Part shown: positions 41,437-50,690 of the stretch, piece after piece | Position numbering within the stretch: the stretch's first letter is position 1 | Layout of the letters: each line of letters begins with the position of its first letter | Assembly (NCBI GenBank): GCA_046732255.1 | Contig: JBKPMR010000016.1 | Span: 1 to 64,000 of the forward strand | Direction of reading: 5' to 3' | DNA: 64,000 nucleotides | DNA from: DATBLE01 sp046732255 | GTDB lineage: Bacteria > Actinomycetota > Thermoleophilia > Gaiellales > Gaiellaceae | Translations under genes and position numbers: made by a program | The notes under the pieces: generated by a model | The model's database searches: none | What the model saw: the letters and a program-made list of their open reading frames with translations, nothing else | Told to the model about the DNA's origin: nothing

Positions 41437-42451
41437 AGCGCAGCCCTTCGAGGTAGGCGACGACGTCGTCCAGGCGCGCCCGAGTGAGCGCGATGTTCGG
41501 CATGTCGTTGCCCGGCTTCACCTCCTGCGAGCCGCGGATCCAGCTGCGCAGGTACTCGGGCGTGTTCGGGACGGTGTTCGCGCCCAGGGTCCTCCGGGCG
41601 GCGAGGTGCGTGAGGTCGGGGCCGACGTCGCCGTCGGCGGACGTCCCGCGGATCGTGTGGCAGCTCTGGCAGGGACCGGTGGTGAAGACGTGCTCTCCGC
41701 GGCGGGCGGCAGCGGTCGACGGCGGCTCGGCCGGCTTCGCCTGGTCCGCGAGCCAGCGCTCGAACTCGGCCCGGGGCTGCGCGATCACCTCGAGCCCCAT
41801 GTGCGTGTGCTGCACACCGCAAAACTCCGCGCACTGGCCGCGGTAGGTCCCGGATGCGTCGGCGTCGAGCTCGACCGCGTTCGCGCGGCCGGGGATCGCG
41901 TCGATCTTCCGGTTCAGCTCCGGGACCCAGAAGCTGTGGATCACGTCGGCAGTCCGTACCTCGACCCGGACGGGCGTCCGGGCCGGGATGTGCAGCTCGT
42001 TGGCGGTCACCGCCGCCGATCCCGGGTAGCGGATCTCCCACCACCACTGGTGCCCGGTGACGACGACGGTGAGGCGGGTGGCACCGGCCGCCGGCGCCTG
42101 CGTCGTCCGGACGACGAAGATGTTCGCGATCACGAAGAGGACCGCGAGCACGGCGATCGGCACGACCATCCCGGCGCCGATCACCACGAGCCAGCCTCGG
42201 CGCTCTGCCGCCTTCGAATCGGCGATCGAGCCGCCGGTGACGCCGCCCCTCGTCCGACGCTTCCACGCGACGAACAGGAGGCCGACGACGACGGCGAGCC
42301 CGATCCAGGCGCCGCCCATCATCCACCAGAAGAGGCTTGCGATGTCCCGCGCCTGGCGACTCTGCGGCGCGACCGAGCTCTGCGTCCGGCCGCATCCGGC
42401 CGCCAGCACCATCACCGCCGCCGCGGCGGCCCCGCATCGGCCTGCCCTCAT
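41435..42451 (-). CDS. ctaC: cytochrome c oxidase subunit II with fused cytochrome c (caa3 type)
   Basis: 338 residues. A lipoprotein signal (LAAGC, Cys20) leads to two membrane helices (about 41-63, 88-114) and a cupredoxin domain with all CuA ligands: His172, Cys207, Glu209, Cys211, His215, Met218. A cytochrome c domain follows with CQSCH (Cys261, Cys264, His265) and a Met in NDMPNIAL. It takes electrons from QcrC or a carrier and feeds subunit I. First gene of the operon; divergent from the F420-dependent gene with 131 bases between. Confidence 0.94.
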   Translation of the reverse strand: MRAGRCGAAAAAVMVLAAGCGRTQSSVAPQSRQARDIASLFWWMMGGAWIGLAVVVGLLFVAWKRRTRGGVTGGSIADSKAAERRGWLVVIGAGMVVPIAVLAVLFVIANIFVVRTTQAPAAGATRLTVVVTGHQWWWEIRYPGSAAVTANELHIPARTPVRVEVRTADVIHSFWVPELNRKIDAIPGRANAVELDADASGTYRGQCAEFCGVQHTHMGLEVIAQPRAEFERWLADQAKPAEPPSTAAARRGEHVFTTGPCQSCHTIRGTSADGDVGPDLTHLAARRTLGANTVPNTPEYLRSWIRGSQEVKPGNDMPNIALTRARLDDVVAYLEGLR

Positions 42452-42483
42452 GCGACGCCCGTGAGAGGCACGTTGCGCTCATT

Positions 42484-42527
42484 GCCCGAACGGGCGACAC
42501 GAAAACCCTGCAGCGCGAGCGCTCGCG
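42484..42527. promoter_or_regulatory. palindromes in the ctaC divergent intergenic region
   Basis: GCCCG-AA-CGGGC (42484-42495) and the 14-base perfect palindrome CGCGAGCGCTCGCG (42514-42527) lie between the starts of ctaC (42451, minus) and the F420-dependent gene (42583, plus). They are candidate operators for one or both operons; GC-rich chance palindromes cannot be excluded. Confidence 0.3.
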
Positions 42528-42582
42528 ACGCGGTCCCCGCGGTCCAAGGTTTCCGGGCAGTAGAGCCGGGAACGACGAGGCC

Positions 42583-43548
42583 ATGGTCGAGCTCGGGTAC
42601 TCGCTCTCGTCGGAGGAGCTCGGGCCGCTGGAGCTCGTCGAAAACGCGCGACGCGCGGAGCAGGCGGGCTTCGGCTTCGCGCTCGTCTCCGACCACTTCC
42701 ACCCGTGGCTCGACGCCCAGGGCGAGAGCCCATTCGTGTGGAGCACGATCGGCGCGATCTCGCAGGCGACCGAGTCGCTGACGCTCGGCACGGGCGTCAC
42801 GTGCCCGTTGATCCGGACGCACCCGGCGATCATCGCCCACGCCGCGGCGACGTCGGCCGCGCTGATGCCGGGGCGCTTCTTCCTCGGCGTCGGCACCGGC
42901 GAGAACCTGAACGAGCACGTGCTCGGCGACCGCTGGCCCGGCCACGAGGAGCGCCTGGAGATGCTGGAAGAGGCGGTCGGGCTGATCCGCGAGCTCTGGC
43001 AAGGCGATCTCGTCAACCACCGCGGCCGCCACTACACGGTCGATCGCGCCCGGCTGTACACGGTCCCCGACGAGCCCACGCCGATCGCAGTCGCGGCAGC
43101 CGGCACGGACGCCGCCGAGCTCGCCGGACGGATCGGCGACGCACTGATCTCGACCGCACCGAATGCGGACGTGGTCGAGGCGTTCGAGGACGCAGGCGGC
43201 TCGGGGAAACCCCGGTACGGCCAGCTGACCGTTTGCTACGCGGAGGACCGCGCCGACGCCGTCCGGACCGCCTTCGACCAGTGGCCGAACGCCGCGCTCG
43301 GCGGCGAGCTCGGCCAGGAGCTGCCGCTGCCGCGGAACTACCGCGACGCCGCCGAGACGCTCGAGCCGGAGCAGGTCGCCGGGCAGGTGGTCTGCGGCCC
43401 GGATCCCGACGAGCACCGGCAGGCGATCGACGAGTTCGAGCAGGCGGGGTTCGACCGTGTCTACGTCCACCAGGTCGGGCGCGACCAGGAATCCTTCTTC
43501 GCCTTCTACGAGCAGGCGATCCTGCCCGCGCTCGCACGGGTCCCGTGA
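42583..43548 (+). CDS. F420-dependent LLM-class oxidoreductase (G6PDH-like, TIGR03557 type)
   Basis: 321 residues of the luciferase-like TIM barrel: LVENARRAEQAGFGFALVSD, HFHPWLDAQGESPFVWSTIG, LGTGVTCPLIRTHPAIIAHA and GRFFLGVGTGENLNEH, features of the F420-dependent glucose-6-phosphate dehydrogenase-like group. It would move hydride between a substrate alcohol and F420. ATG 42583 follows GAGG closely. It opens an operon in which every following gene overlaps the previous by four bases. Confidence 0.87.
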   Translation: MVELGYSLSSEELGPLELVENARRAEQAGFGFALVSDHFHPWLDAQGESPFVWSTIGAISQATESLTLGTGVTCPLIRTHPAIIAHAAATSAALMPGRFFLGVGTGENLNEHVLGDRWPGHEERLEMLEEAVGLIRELWQGDLVNHRGRHYTVDRARLYTVPDEPTPIAVAAAGTDAAELAGRIGDALISTAPNADVVEAFEDAGGSGKPRYGQLTVCYAEDRADAVRTAFDQWPNAALGGELGQELPLPRNYRDAAETLEPEQVAGQVVCGPDPDEHRQAIDEFEQAGFDRVYVHQVGRDQESFFAFYEQAILPALARVP

Positions 43549-44540
43549 GCGGACGGGTCGTCGTCGTCACCGGCGCGTCGGCAGGCGTCGGGCGGGCGGC
43601 GGCGATCGCGTTCGCGAAGCGTGGAGACGCGGTCGGGCTGCTCGCTCGTGGCGCGGATCGCCTCGACTCGACCCGGCGCGAGATCGAAGGGTTGGGAGGC
43701 CGTGCCCAGGACGTCTCCGTCGACGTCGCCGACTCCGACGGAGTCGAGGCGGCGGCCTCGGAGATCGAGCGGTCGCTCGGCCCCATCGACGTGTGGGTCA
43801 ACAACGCGATGGCGACCGTGTTCGCCCCGCTCGCGAAGACCGAGCCGGACGAGTTCCGGCGGGCGACCGAAGTCACCTACCTCGGCTCGGTCTGGGGCAC
43901 GATGGCCGCACTCCGCCGGATGCGGCCGCGCGACCGCGGGGTTGTCCTCCAGGTCGGCTCGGCGCTCGCCTACCGCGGCATCCCGCTGCAGGCGGCGTAC
44001 TGTGGCGCCAAGCACGCGCTCCAGGGCTTCCTCGAGTCGGTGCGAACGGAGCTCGCCCACGACGGCTCGAAGGTGAGAGTGACAATGGTCCAGCTCCCGG
44101 CGCTGAACACGCCCCAGTTCACGTGGAGCAGGGCGAAGATGCCGCGACAGCCGCAGCCGGTCCCGCCGATCTTCCAGCCCGAGGTCGCAGCCGACGCGAT
44201 CGTCTGGGCCGCGGACCACCCGCGCCGCGAGCTGATCGTCGGGTGGCCGACGATGAAGACGATCTACGGGAACGCGGTCGTGCCAGGCGTCGCCGACCGC
44301 TACCTGGCCGACAAGGGATACGAGGCCCAGCAGACCGACCACCCGCTCGAGCACGAGCGGCCGGGCAACCTGTTCGAGCCGGCCGCGGGCGACGCCGGCG
44401 CGCATGGTCCGTTCGACGACCGCGCCAAACCCTTCTCGGTCCAGCTCTGGGCAACCAAGCATCGGCGTGCGCTCGGGGCGGCGGGAGCCGCCGTGCTCGC
44501 GACCGCCGCCGTCACCGCAGTCACAGGAGGTCAGAAGTGA
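43545..44540 (+). CDS. SDR family oxidoreductase with C-terminal extension
   Basis: 331 residues: VVVTGASAGVGRAAAIAFAK (cofactor loop), NNAMATVFAPLAKTEPDEF, a Ser in VGSALAYRGIPLQAAYCGAK with YxxxK. The extra C-terminal 80 residues end in a hydrophobic stretch (ALGAAGAAVLATAAVTAV) that may anchor it in the membrane. GTG 43545 overlaps the previous stop (GTGA). NAD(P)-dependent; substrate unknown. Confidence 0.88.
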   Translation: MSGRVVVVTGASAGVGRAAAIAFAKRGDAVGLLARGADRLDSTRREIEGLGGRAQDVSVDVADSDGVEAAASEIERSLGPIDVWVNNAMATVFAPLAKTEPDEFRRATEVTYLGSVWGTMAALRRMRPRDRGVVLQVGSALAYRGIPLQAAYCGAKHALQGFLESVRTELAHDGSKVRVTMVQLPALNTPQFTWSRAKMPRQPQPVPPIFQPEVAADAIVWAADHPRRELIVGWPTMKTIYGNAVVPGVADRYLADKGYEAQQTDHPLEHERPGNLFEPAAGDAGAHGPFDDRAKPFSVQLWATKHRRALGAAGAAVLATAAVTAVTGGQK

Positions 44541-46321
44541 GCCAGCTCGTCGCCGACTACATCCTTGCCCGCCTCAGGGCCTGGGGCGTCCACCGCGTCT
44601 ACGGCTACCCGGGGGACGGGATCAACGCGATCATCGGAGCATTCGACCGCGCCTCGGGGGACCCGGAGCTGATCCAGGTGCGCCACGAGGAGATGGCCGC
44701 CTTCATGGCGTGTGCGCACGCGAAGTTCACCGGCGAGGTCGGGGTCTGCCTCGCGACCTCTGGACCGGGCGCCATCCATCTGCTCAACGGTCTCTACGAC
44801 GCCAGGCTCGACCACGCGCCGGTCGTCGCGATCGTCGGCCAGCAGGCGCGGGCCGCGCTCGGCGGCGACTACCAGCAGGAGGTCGACCTCGTCACCCTCT
44901 TCAAGGACGTCGCCCGCGACTACGTCCACATGGCGACCGTGCCCGAGCAGATCCGGCACCTCGTCGACCGGGCGATCCGGATCGCCCTCTCGCAGAGGAC
45001 GGTCACCTGCCTGATCGTGCCCAACGACCTCGGCTCGATGGAGGCGAGCGAGCCTCCCCACAAGCATGGGACCGTCCACTCGTCGATCGGCTACTCGCGG
45101 CCGCGGATCGTCCCGGCCGAGGCGGCGCTCACCCGGGCGGCCGACGTGCTGAACGAAGGCGAGCGCGTCGCGATCCTCGCCGGGCAGGGCGCGCTCGGCG
45201 CCGGCCCGGAGCTCCTCGAGGTGGCCGACAGGCTCGGCGCCGGGATCGCGAAGGCACTGCTCGGCCGCGCGGTCGTCCCCGACGACGTCCCGTTCGTCAC
45301 CGGTTCGATCGGCCTGCTCGGCACCCGGCCGAGCTACGAGCTGATGACCGGCTGCGACACGCTGCTGATGGTCGGCTCGAGCTTCCCGTACTCCGAGTTC
45401 CTCCCGGAGGAGGGCAAGGCCCGCGGCGTCCAGATCGACGTCGACGCCCGCCTGATCGGCATTCGCTACCCGATGGACGTCCACCTCGTCGGCGACGCGC
45501 GCGACACGCTCCGGGCGCTGTTGCCGCACCTCGCGCGCAAGGAGGATCGGTCCTGGCAGGACTCGATCATCGAGCAGGTCACGGACTGGTGGGAGCTGAT
45601 GGAGCAGCGCGCCCACGACGAGGCGGATCCGATCAACCCGCAGCTCGTCTTCTGGGAGCTGTCGGGGCGCCTCCCGGACGGTTGCATCCTGACCTCGGAC
45701 TCGGGCTCGGCCGCCAACTGGTTCGCGCGTGACCTGAAGCTCCGCAACGGGATGATGGCCTCGCTCTCCGGGACGCTCGCGACGATGGGACCCGGCGTCC
45801 CGTACGCGATTGCGGCGAAGTTCGCGCATCCGGACCGACCGGTGATCGCGCTCGTCGGCGACGGCGCCATGCAGATGAACGGTCTGAACGAGTTGATCAC
45901 GATCGGCAAGTACTGGCGCAGCTGGGGCGACCCCAGGCTGGTCGTGCTCGTCCTGAACAACCGCGACCTCAACCAGGTGACGTGGGAGCAGCGGGCGCTC
46001 GAGGGCGACCCGAAATACGAGGTCAGCCAGTCGATTCCGGACTTCCCGTACGCTCGGTACGCGGAGATGATCGGGCTGCACGGAGTCCGCGTCGACGAGC
46101 CTGACCGCGTCGGCGAGGCCTGGGACGAGGTCCTCGCTGCCGACCGGCCGGCGGTGCTCGAGGCGATCGTCGACCCGGAGGTGCCGCCGCTGCCTCCGCA
46201 CATCACGTTCGAGCAGGCGAAGCACTTCGCGGAAGCGGTGCTGCACGGCGACGAGGGCCGCCGCTCGATGATCCGCCAGTCGCTTCGCCAGCTGTTCGAC
46301 GCCGTCACCGCAGGACGGTGA
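44537..46321 (+). CDS. thiamine-diphosphate enzyme, pyruvate oxidase/acetolactate synthase-like
   Basis: 594 residues in three domains. The catalytic Glu51 (RHEEMAAFMA) activates ThDP; the Mg-ThDP motif begins GDG (441-443) and ends NN (474-475). SGPGAIHLLNGLYDA and the central Rossmann part (AILAGQGALGAG) are as in PoxB-like enzymes. It decarboxylates a 2-oxo acid; electron acceptor and product cannot be told from sequence. GTG 44537 overlaps the SDR stop and has AGGAGG six bases upstream. Confidence 0.88.
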   Translation: MSQLVADYILARLRAWGVHRVYGYPGDGINAIIGAFDRASGDPELIQVRHEEMAAFMACAHAKFTGEVGVCLATSGPGAIHLLNGLYDARLDHAPVVAIVGQQARAALGGDYQQEVDLVTLFKDVARDYVHMATVPEQIRHLVDRAIRIALSQRTVTCLIVPNDLGSMEASEPPHKHGTVHSSIGYSRPRIVPAEAALTRAADVLNEGERVAILAGQGALGAGPELLEVADRLGAGIAKALLGRAVVPDDVPFVTGSIGLLGTRPSYELMTGCDTLLMVGSSFPYSEFLPEEGKARGVQIDVDARLIGIRYPMDVHLVGDARDTLRALLPHLARKEDRSWQDSIIEQVTDWWELMEQRAHDEADPINPQLVFWELSGRLPDGCILTSDSGSAANWFARDLKLRNGMMASLSGTLATMGPGVPYAIAAKFAHPDRPVIALVGDGAMQMNGLNELITIGKYWRSWGDPRLVVLVLNNRDLNQVTWEQRALEGDPKYEVSQSIPDFPYARYAEMIGLHGVRVDEPDRVGEAWDEVLAADRPAVLEAIVDPEVPPLPPHITFEQAKHFAEAVLHGDEGRRSMIRQSLRQLFDAVTAGR

Positions 46322-47427
46322 CGGCGACCGCCCCGCGAACACTCGCCGGGCCGTCAATCGATTGCGTGACGGCAGCGGCGTACACGATTCCGACCGATCG
46401 ACCGGAGTCGGACGGGACGCTCGAGTGGGACGCGACGACGATCGTCGTCGTGGAGGTCGCCGCAGGCGACGAGACCGGCATCGGGTGGACCTACGGCGCG
46501 GCCGCGGTCGAGCGGCTGATCGGCGAGCTGCTGCTGCCGATCGTGGAGGAGACCGATGGGTTTGCGATCTGCTCGGCCCACCAGAGGATGCGTGCGGCGC
46601 TGCGGAACGCCGGCGAGCCCGGTGCAGGCGCAATGGCCCTCTCAGCGGTTGACGTCGCGCTCTGGGACCTGAAGGCCAAGCTCCTCGGCGTCTCGGTCGC
46701 CTCGCTGCTCGGCCCCGCCCATCAGGAGGTGCCGATCTACGGCAGCGGCGGCTTCTGCTCGTACTCGCTCGACGAGCTGATCGAACAGCTCGCCGGCTGG
46801 GTGGCCGAGAGGATCCCGCGGGTGAAGATGAAGGTCGGCCGGGCGCCGGGCCAGGATCTCGGCCGCGTCCACGCCGTCCGCGAGGCGATCGGAGACGGAC
46901 CGGAGCTCTTCGTCGACGCGAACGGCGCCTTGTCCGCCAAACAGGCGCTCCGGTTTGCCGAGGAGTGCGCCGAGGTCGACGTCCGCTGGTTCGAGGAGCC
47001 CGTCAGCTCCCGGAACCTGGAGGGGCTGCGCCTGCTGCGCGACCGGGCGCCGGCCGGGATGGACATCGCGGCCGGCGAGTACGCCTCGACGCTCGACGAG
47101 TTCCACCGCCTGGCCGGGGTCGTCGACTGCCTCCAGGCCGACGCGACGAGGTGCGGCGGGATCACCGGCCTCCTCGCGGCGGCGGCGGTCGCCGAGGCCC
47201 ACGAGCTCGACCTCTCCGGCCACACCGCCCCGACGATCCATGCGCACGCATTGGCCGCGGTTCCCCGGCTCCGCCACCTCGAGTGGTTCCACGACCACGT
47301 CCGCGTCGAGCGGCTGCTCTTCGACGGCGTCCTCGAGCCCGTCGGCGGCGTCCTCCGTCCCGATCCGGACCGGCCCGGGCTCGGCGTCGAGTTCAGGCGC
47401 GCCGACGCGGAGCGCTACGCCGCATGA
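46318..47427 (+). CDS. enolase-superfamily sugar-acid dehydratase/racemase (MR/MLE type)
   Basis: 369 residues. Base motif KxK is Lys170/Lys172 (VKMKVG); metal ligands are Asp200 (VDANG), Glu226 (EEP) and Glu254 (AGE); Asp275 and His302 (SGHTAP) form the second base pair. The set of residues is that of the mandelate racemase subgroup, many of which dehydrate sugar acids to 2-keto-3-deoxy acids. GTG 46318 overlaps the ThDP gene stop. A dehydratase product could feed the neighbouring 2-oxo- or 2-hydroxy-acid enzymes. Confidence 0.88.
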   Translation: MTATAPRTLAGPSIDCVTAAAYTIPTDRPESDGTLEWDATTIVVVEVAAGDETGIGWTYGAAAVERLIGELLLPIVEETDGFAICSAHQRMRAALRNAGEPGAGAMALSAVDVALWDLKAKLLGVSVASLLGPAHQEVPIYGSGGFCSYSLDELIEQLAGWVAERIPRVKMKVGRAPGQDLGRVHAVREAIGDGPELFVDANGALSAKQALRFAEECAEVDVRWFEEPVSSRNLEGLRLLRDRAPAGMDIAAGEYASTLDEFHRLAGVVDCLQADATRCGGITGLLAAAAVAEAHELDLSGHTAPTIHAHALAAVPRLRHLEWFHDHVRVERLLFDGVLEPVGGVLRPDPDRPGLGVEFRRADAERYAA

Positions 47428-50360
47428 CCTCGATCGAGGCAGACCTGAGGGCCGCGATCGAGGGCGAGGTCCGGTTCGGCCACGGCGACCGTGCGCTCTA
47501 CGCCACCAGCGGCTCGAACTACCGCTTCCTGCCCATCGGCGTCGTCATCCCTCGCACCGTCGACGACGTCGTCGCCGCCGTCGGGGTCGCACGGGCGCAC
47601 GACGCGCCGATCCTGCCGCGCGGCGGGGGCACGAGCCTGGCCGGCCAGGGCCTGAACCACGCGGTCATCCTCGACTTCTCGAAGTACCTGAACCGGGTGC
47701 TGGAGATCGATCCCGACCGGCGGCTGGCGCGGGTCGAGCCCGGCGTCGTCCTCGACCGCCTGCGGGAGGAAGCCGAGGAGCGGTTCGGACTGACCTTCGG
47801 CCCCGACCCCTCCACGCACGACCACTGCACCCTCGGCGGGATGATCGGGAACAACTCGTGCGGCGTCCGCTCCGTGATGGCGCAGTTCTACGGGCCGGGC
47901 CCGCGGACGTCCGACAACGTCGCCGAGCTCGAGGTGCTCACCTACCGCGGAGAGCGGCTCCGCGTCGGCGCCGACGGGTCGGGCGTGCCGGCCGAGGTCG
48001 CCGACCGTCTGCGCAGCCTGGCCGACCGGCACGGCGACCGGATCCGCGAGCGGTACCCGGACATCCCCCGTCGCGTGTCGGGCTACAACCTCGACGACCT
48101 CCTGCCCGAGAAGGGCTTTGACGTCGCCCGCGCCCTCGCCGGCACGGAGGGCACGTGCGTGACGATCCTGTCCGCAACCGTCCATCTGCTCCACAGCCCA
48201 CGGTTCCGCGCCCTCGTCGTCGCCGGCTACCAGGACGCCCCGACGGCGGCGGAGCACGTCATGGAGGTGCTCGAGCACAAGCCGCTGGGGCTGGAGGGCG
48301 TCGACGACAAGCTGATCGAAGACATGACCCTGCTCGGCAAGCACCGGCACGACCTGTCGTTGCTCCCGGAGGGCAAGGGCTGGCTCGTGATCGAGGTCGG
48401 CGGTGAGAGCAAGGAGGAGGCCGACGAGAAAGGCGAGGCGATCGTCGCGACGCTCGAGCGCGCCGGCGGCGGCCTGCGGGGCACCAAGCTCTACGACGAT
48501 CCGGCGGGCGAGCAGCACATCTGGGAGGTGCGCGAGGCCGGGCTCGGCGCAACCGCGTTCCTGCCGGGCAAGCCCGATACCCACGAGGGTTGGGAGGACT
48601 CGGCGGTGCCGCCAGAGCGGCTCGGCGAGTACCTGCGGAAGCTCGGAGAGCTGGCGCGCAAGTACGAGTACGAGAGCGCGCTGTACGGCCACTACGGCCA
48701 GGGCTGCGTCCATGCCCGCTGGAACTTCGACCACGAGAGCAAGGAGGGGATCGCGACCTGGCGGCGGTTCATGGACGAGGCGGCCGACCTCGTGCTCTCG
48801 CTCGGCGGGTCGCTCTCCGGCGAGCACGGCGACGGCCAGGCGCGCGCAGAGCTGCTCCCCAAGATGTTCGGCCCCGAGCTGGTGGAGGCGTTCCGGGAGT
48901 TCAAGTCGATCTGGGATCCGGACGGGCGGATGAACCCGGGCAAGGTGGTCGACCCCCTCCCGATCGACGGGAACCTCCGCTTCGGCGCCGGCTACCGGCC
49001 CGCCGTGGTGAAGACCCACTTCGCCTATCCCGACGACGGGGGCAACTTCGCCCACGCCACCGTCCGTTGCGTCGGGATCGGGAACTGCCGGCGCACGAAG
49101 GGCGGCGTGATGTGCCCGAGCTACATGGTCACCCGCGAGGAGAAGCACTCGACCCGCGGCCGAGCACACCTGCTCTGGGAGATGATGAACGGGGAGCTCG
49201 AGCTCTGGCGCTCGCACGAGGTGCTCGAGGCGCTCGACCTCTGCCTGTCGTGCAAGGGCTGCACCAGCGAGTGCCCGGTGAACGTCGACATGCCGACGCT
49301 GAAGGCGGAATTCCTCGCGCACCACTACCGTCGCCGGCTCCGCCCGCGCCACGCCTACGCGTTCGGACTGATCGACCGGTGGGCGCAGCTTGGCTCCTAC
49401 GCGCCGCGGCTCGCCAACCTCGTCACGCAGACGAGCGGCCTCTCGGCGGTCGTCAAGGCGGCCGGGGGCGTGTCGCAGGAGCGCCGGCTGCCCGCCTTCG
49501 CCCCGCGGACATTCCGTTCCTGGTTCGCGGCGCGCGCTCCCACGGCGCAGGAAGGCACGCGGGTGATCCTCTGGCCGGACACGTTCACCAACCACTTCGA
49601 GCCCCAGGTCGGCGTCGCCGCCCTGCGTGTGCTCGGAAGCGCCGGCTTCGCCGTGACGCTGCCGCGCCAGCGCCTTTGCTGCGGCCGCCCTCTCTACGAC
49701 TACGGCTTCCTCGGACTGGCCCGCCGCTACCTGGAGCGCACCGTTGCCGCGCTGCGAGAGGACATCCGCCGCGGGACGCCGGTCGTCGGCCTGGAGCCCA
49801 GCTGCGTCGCGGTCTTTCGGGACGAGCTGACCAAGCTGATGCCACACGACGAGGACGCGAAGCGGCTCGCGAGGCAGACCTTCCACCTCGGCGAGTTCCT
49901 CTGCGACCACGCCGACGCCTACGAGGCCCCACCGCTCTCCGGACGGGTTCTCCTCCACGGACATTGCCACGCGCGCGCGACCGGCGGATTCGAACAAGAG
50001 CGCCGTCTGCTGGAGGACACGGGCGCAGCCGTGGACGTCCCTGACACCGGCTGCTGCGGCATGGCGGGCGCGTGGGGCTACGAGCGTGCGCACCACGAGG
50101 TCTCGCGCGCCTGTGCGGAGCGGGTCCTCCTCCCTGCCGTCCGTGACGCGCCGCCGGGGACGCCGATCGTCGCGAGCGGATTCTCGTGCCGGAACCAGAT
50201 CGAGCAGCTCGGACCGGGCCGCAAGGCCGTCCACATCGTCCAGCTCCTCGATGCCGCCCAGCCGTCCCAGCCGGCGTTTCGCCGTTCCGTCGCAGGGGGA
50301 CACGGACGGCGTGAGCCGCCGCGTCCTCGTGGTCGTGACGTCGCTCGTCGGAGCAGATGA
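47424..50360 (+). CDS. FAD and Fe-S 2-hydroxyacid dehydrogenase (GlcD-GlcF fusion, YdiJ-like)
   Basis: 978 residues. The N-terminal FAD domain has PRGGGTSLAGQGLNHAVILD and GGMIGNNSCG; the FAD-oxidase C-domain ends GSLSGEHGDGQARAELLPKM. Next come two ferredoxin-type Cys groups, CVGIGNC...MCPS (about 548-560) and CLSCKGCTSECP (about 606), then two CCG domains (LCCGRP about 750, GCCGMAGAWG about 875). The layout is that of membrane-associated D-lactate/D-2-hydroxyglutarate dehydrogenases feeding quinone. ATG 47424 overlaps the dehydratase stop. The last 40 residues are Arg/Pro-rich and overlap the next gene by 50 bases. Confidence 0.9.
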   Translation: MTSIEADLRAAIEGEVRFGHGDRALYATSGSNYRFLPIGVVIPRTVDDVVAAVGVARAHDAPILPRGGGTSLAGQGLNHAVILDFSKYLNRVLEIDPDRRLARVEPGVVLDRLREEAEERFGLTFGPDPSTHDHCTLGGMIGNNSCGVRSVMAQFYGPGPRTSDNVAELEVLTYRGERLRVGADGSGVPAEVADRLRSLADRHGDRIRERYPDIPRRVSGYNLDDLLPEKGFDVARALAGTEGTCVTILSATVHLLHSPRFRALVVAGYQDAPTAAEHVMEVLEHKPLGLEGVDDKLIEDMTLLGKHRHDLSLLPEGKGWLVIEVGGESKEEADEKGEAIVATLERAGGGLRGTKLYDDPAGEQHIWEVREAGLGATAFLPGKPDTHEGWEDSAVPPERLGEYLRKLGELARKYEYESALYGHYGQGCVHARWNFDHESKEGIATWRRFMDEAADLVLSLGGSLSGEHGDGQARAELLPKMFGPELVEAFREFKSIWDPDGRMNPGKVVDPLPIDGNLRFGAGYRPAVVKTHFAYPDDGGNFAHATVRCVGIGNCRRTKGGVMCPSYMVTREEKHSTRGRAHLLWEMMNGELELWRSHEVLEALDLCLSCKGCTSECPVNVDMPTLKAEFLAHHYRRRLRPRHAYAFGLIDRWAQLGSYAPRLANLVTQTSGLSAVVKAAGGVSQERRLPAFAPRTFRSWFAARAPTAQEGTRVILWPDTFTNHFEPQVGVAALRVLGSAGFAVTLPRQRLCCGRPLYDYGFLGLARRYLERTVAALREDIRRGTPVVGLEPSCVAVFRDELTKLMPHDEDAKRLARQTFHLGEFLCDHADAYEAPPLSGRVLLHGHCHARATGGFEQERRLLEDTGAAVDVPDTGCCGMAGAWGYERAHHEVSRACAERVLLPAVRDAPPGTPIVASGFSCRNQIEQLGPGRKAVHIVQLLDAAQPSQPAFRRSVAGGHGRREPPRPRGRDVARRSR

Positions 50361-50613
50361 GATCGAGTCGACCGTGGCCTCGCGCTTCGACGAAGAAGGA
50401 GCCGACGTGCGCGTGGTGGCGCCGTCCTTCGACGAGACCGGCGAAGACGCCGATCCGTTGCTCGAGATCCGGGACACCTTGCGAGAGTTTCCGGCCGACG
50501 AGCTCGTCCTGGTCACGCGACCTGAAGAGGACACCACGTGGCTCGAACGCGGGACCGGCGACGAGGCCAACGCCCGTTTAGACCTTCCCGTCACGCACAT
50601 CGTCGTCTCCTGA
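50311..50613 (+). CDS. small Usp-like/Rossmann-type protein
   Basis: 100 residues: RRVLVVVTSLVGADEIESTV, DADPLLEIRDTLREFPADEL, VLVTRPEEDTTWLERGTGDE and LPVTHIVVS. The alternating strand/helix pattern with a final VTHIVV strand resembles universal-stress-like proteins common next to actinobacterial transport or stress genes. GTG 50311 lies 50 bases inside the preceding gene; such an overlap is large for this operon, so the FAD/Fe-S gene tail may be degenerate. Function unknown. Confidence 0.6.
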   Translation: MSRRVLVVVTSLVGADEIESTVASRFDEEGADVRVVAPSFDETGEDADPLLEIRDTLREFPADELVLVTRPEEDTTWLERGTGDEANARLDLPVTHIVVS

Positions 50614-50690
50614 GACGAAATCGCGCACAGGTTTCCTCGGAGAACTCGCGGGTACGAGAAGAGCGTTCCATTTCAGGAGGTGATTACGGA

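Noticed and set aside
44531..46633. 700-codon open frame on the minus strand
   Set aside because: Antisense to the ThDP enzyme; composition typical of a shadow frame.
47415..50600. 1061-codon open frame on the minus strand
   Set aside because: Lies opposite the FAD/Fe-S dehydrogenase, whose motifs are unmistakable; the antisense product has no recognisable motif.
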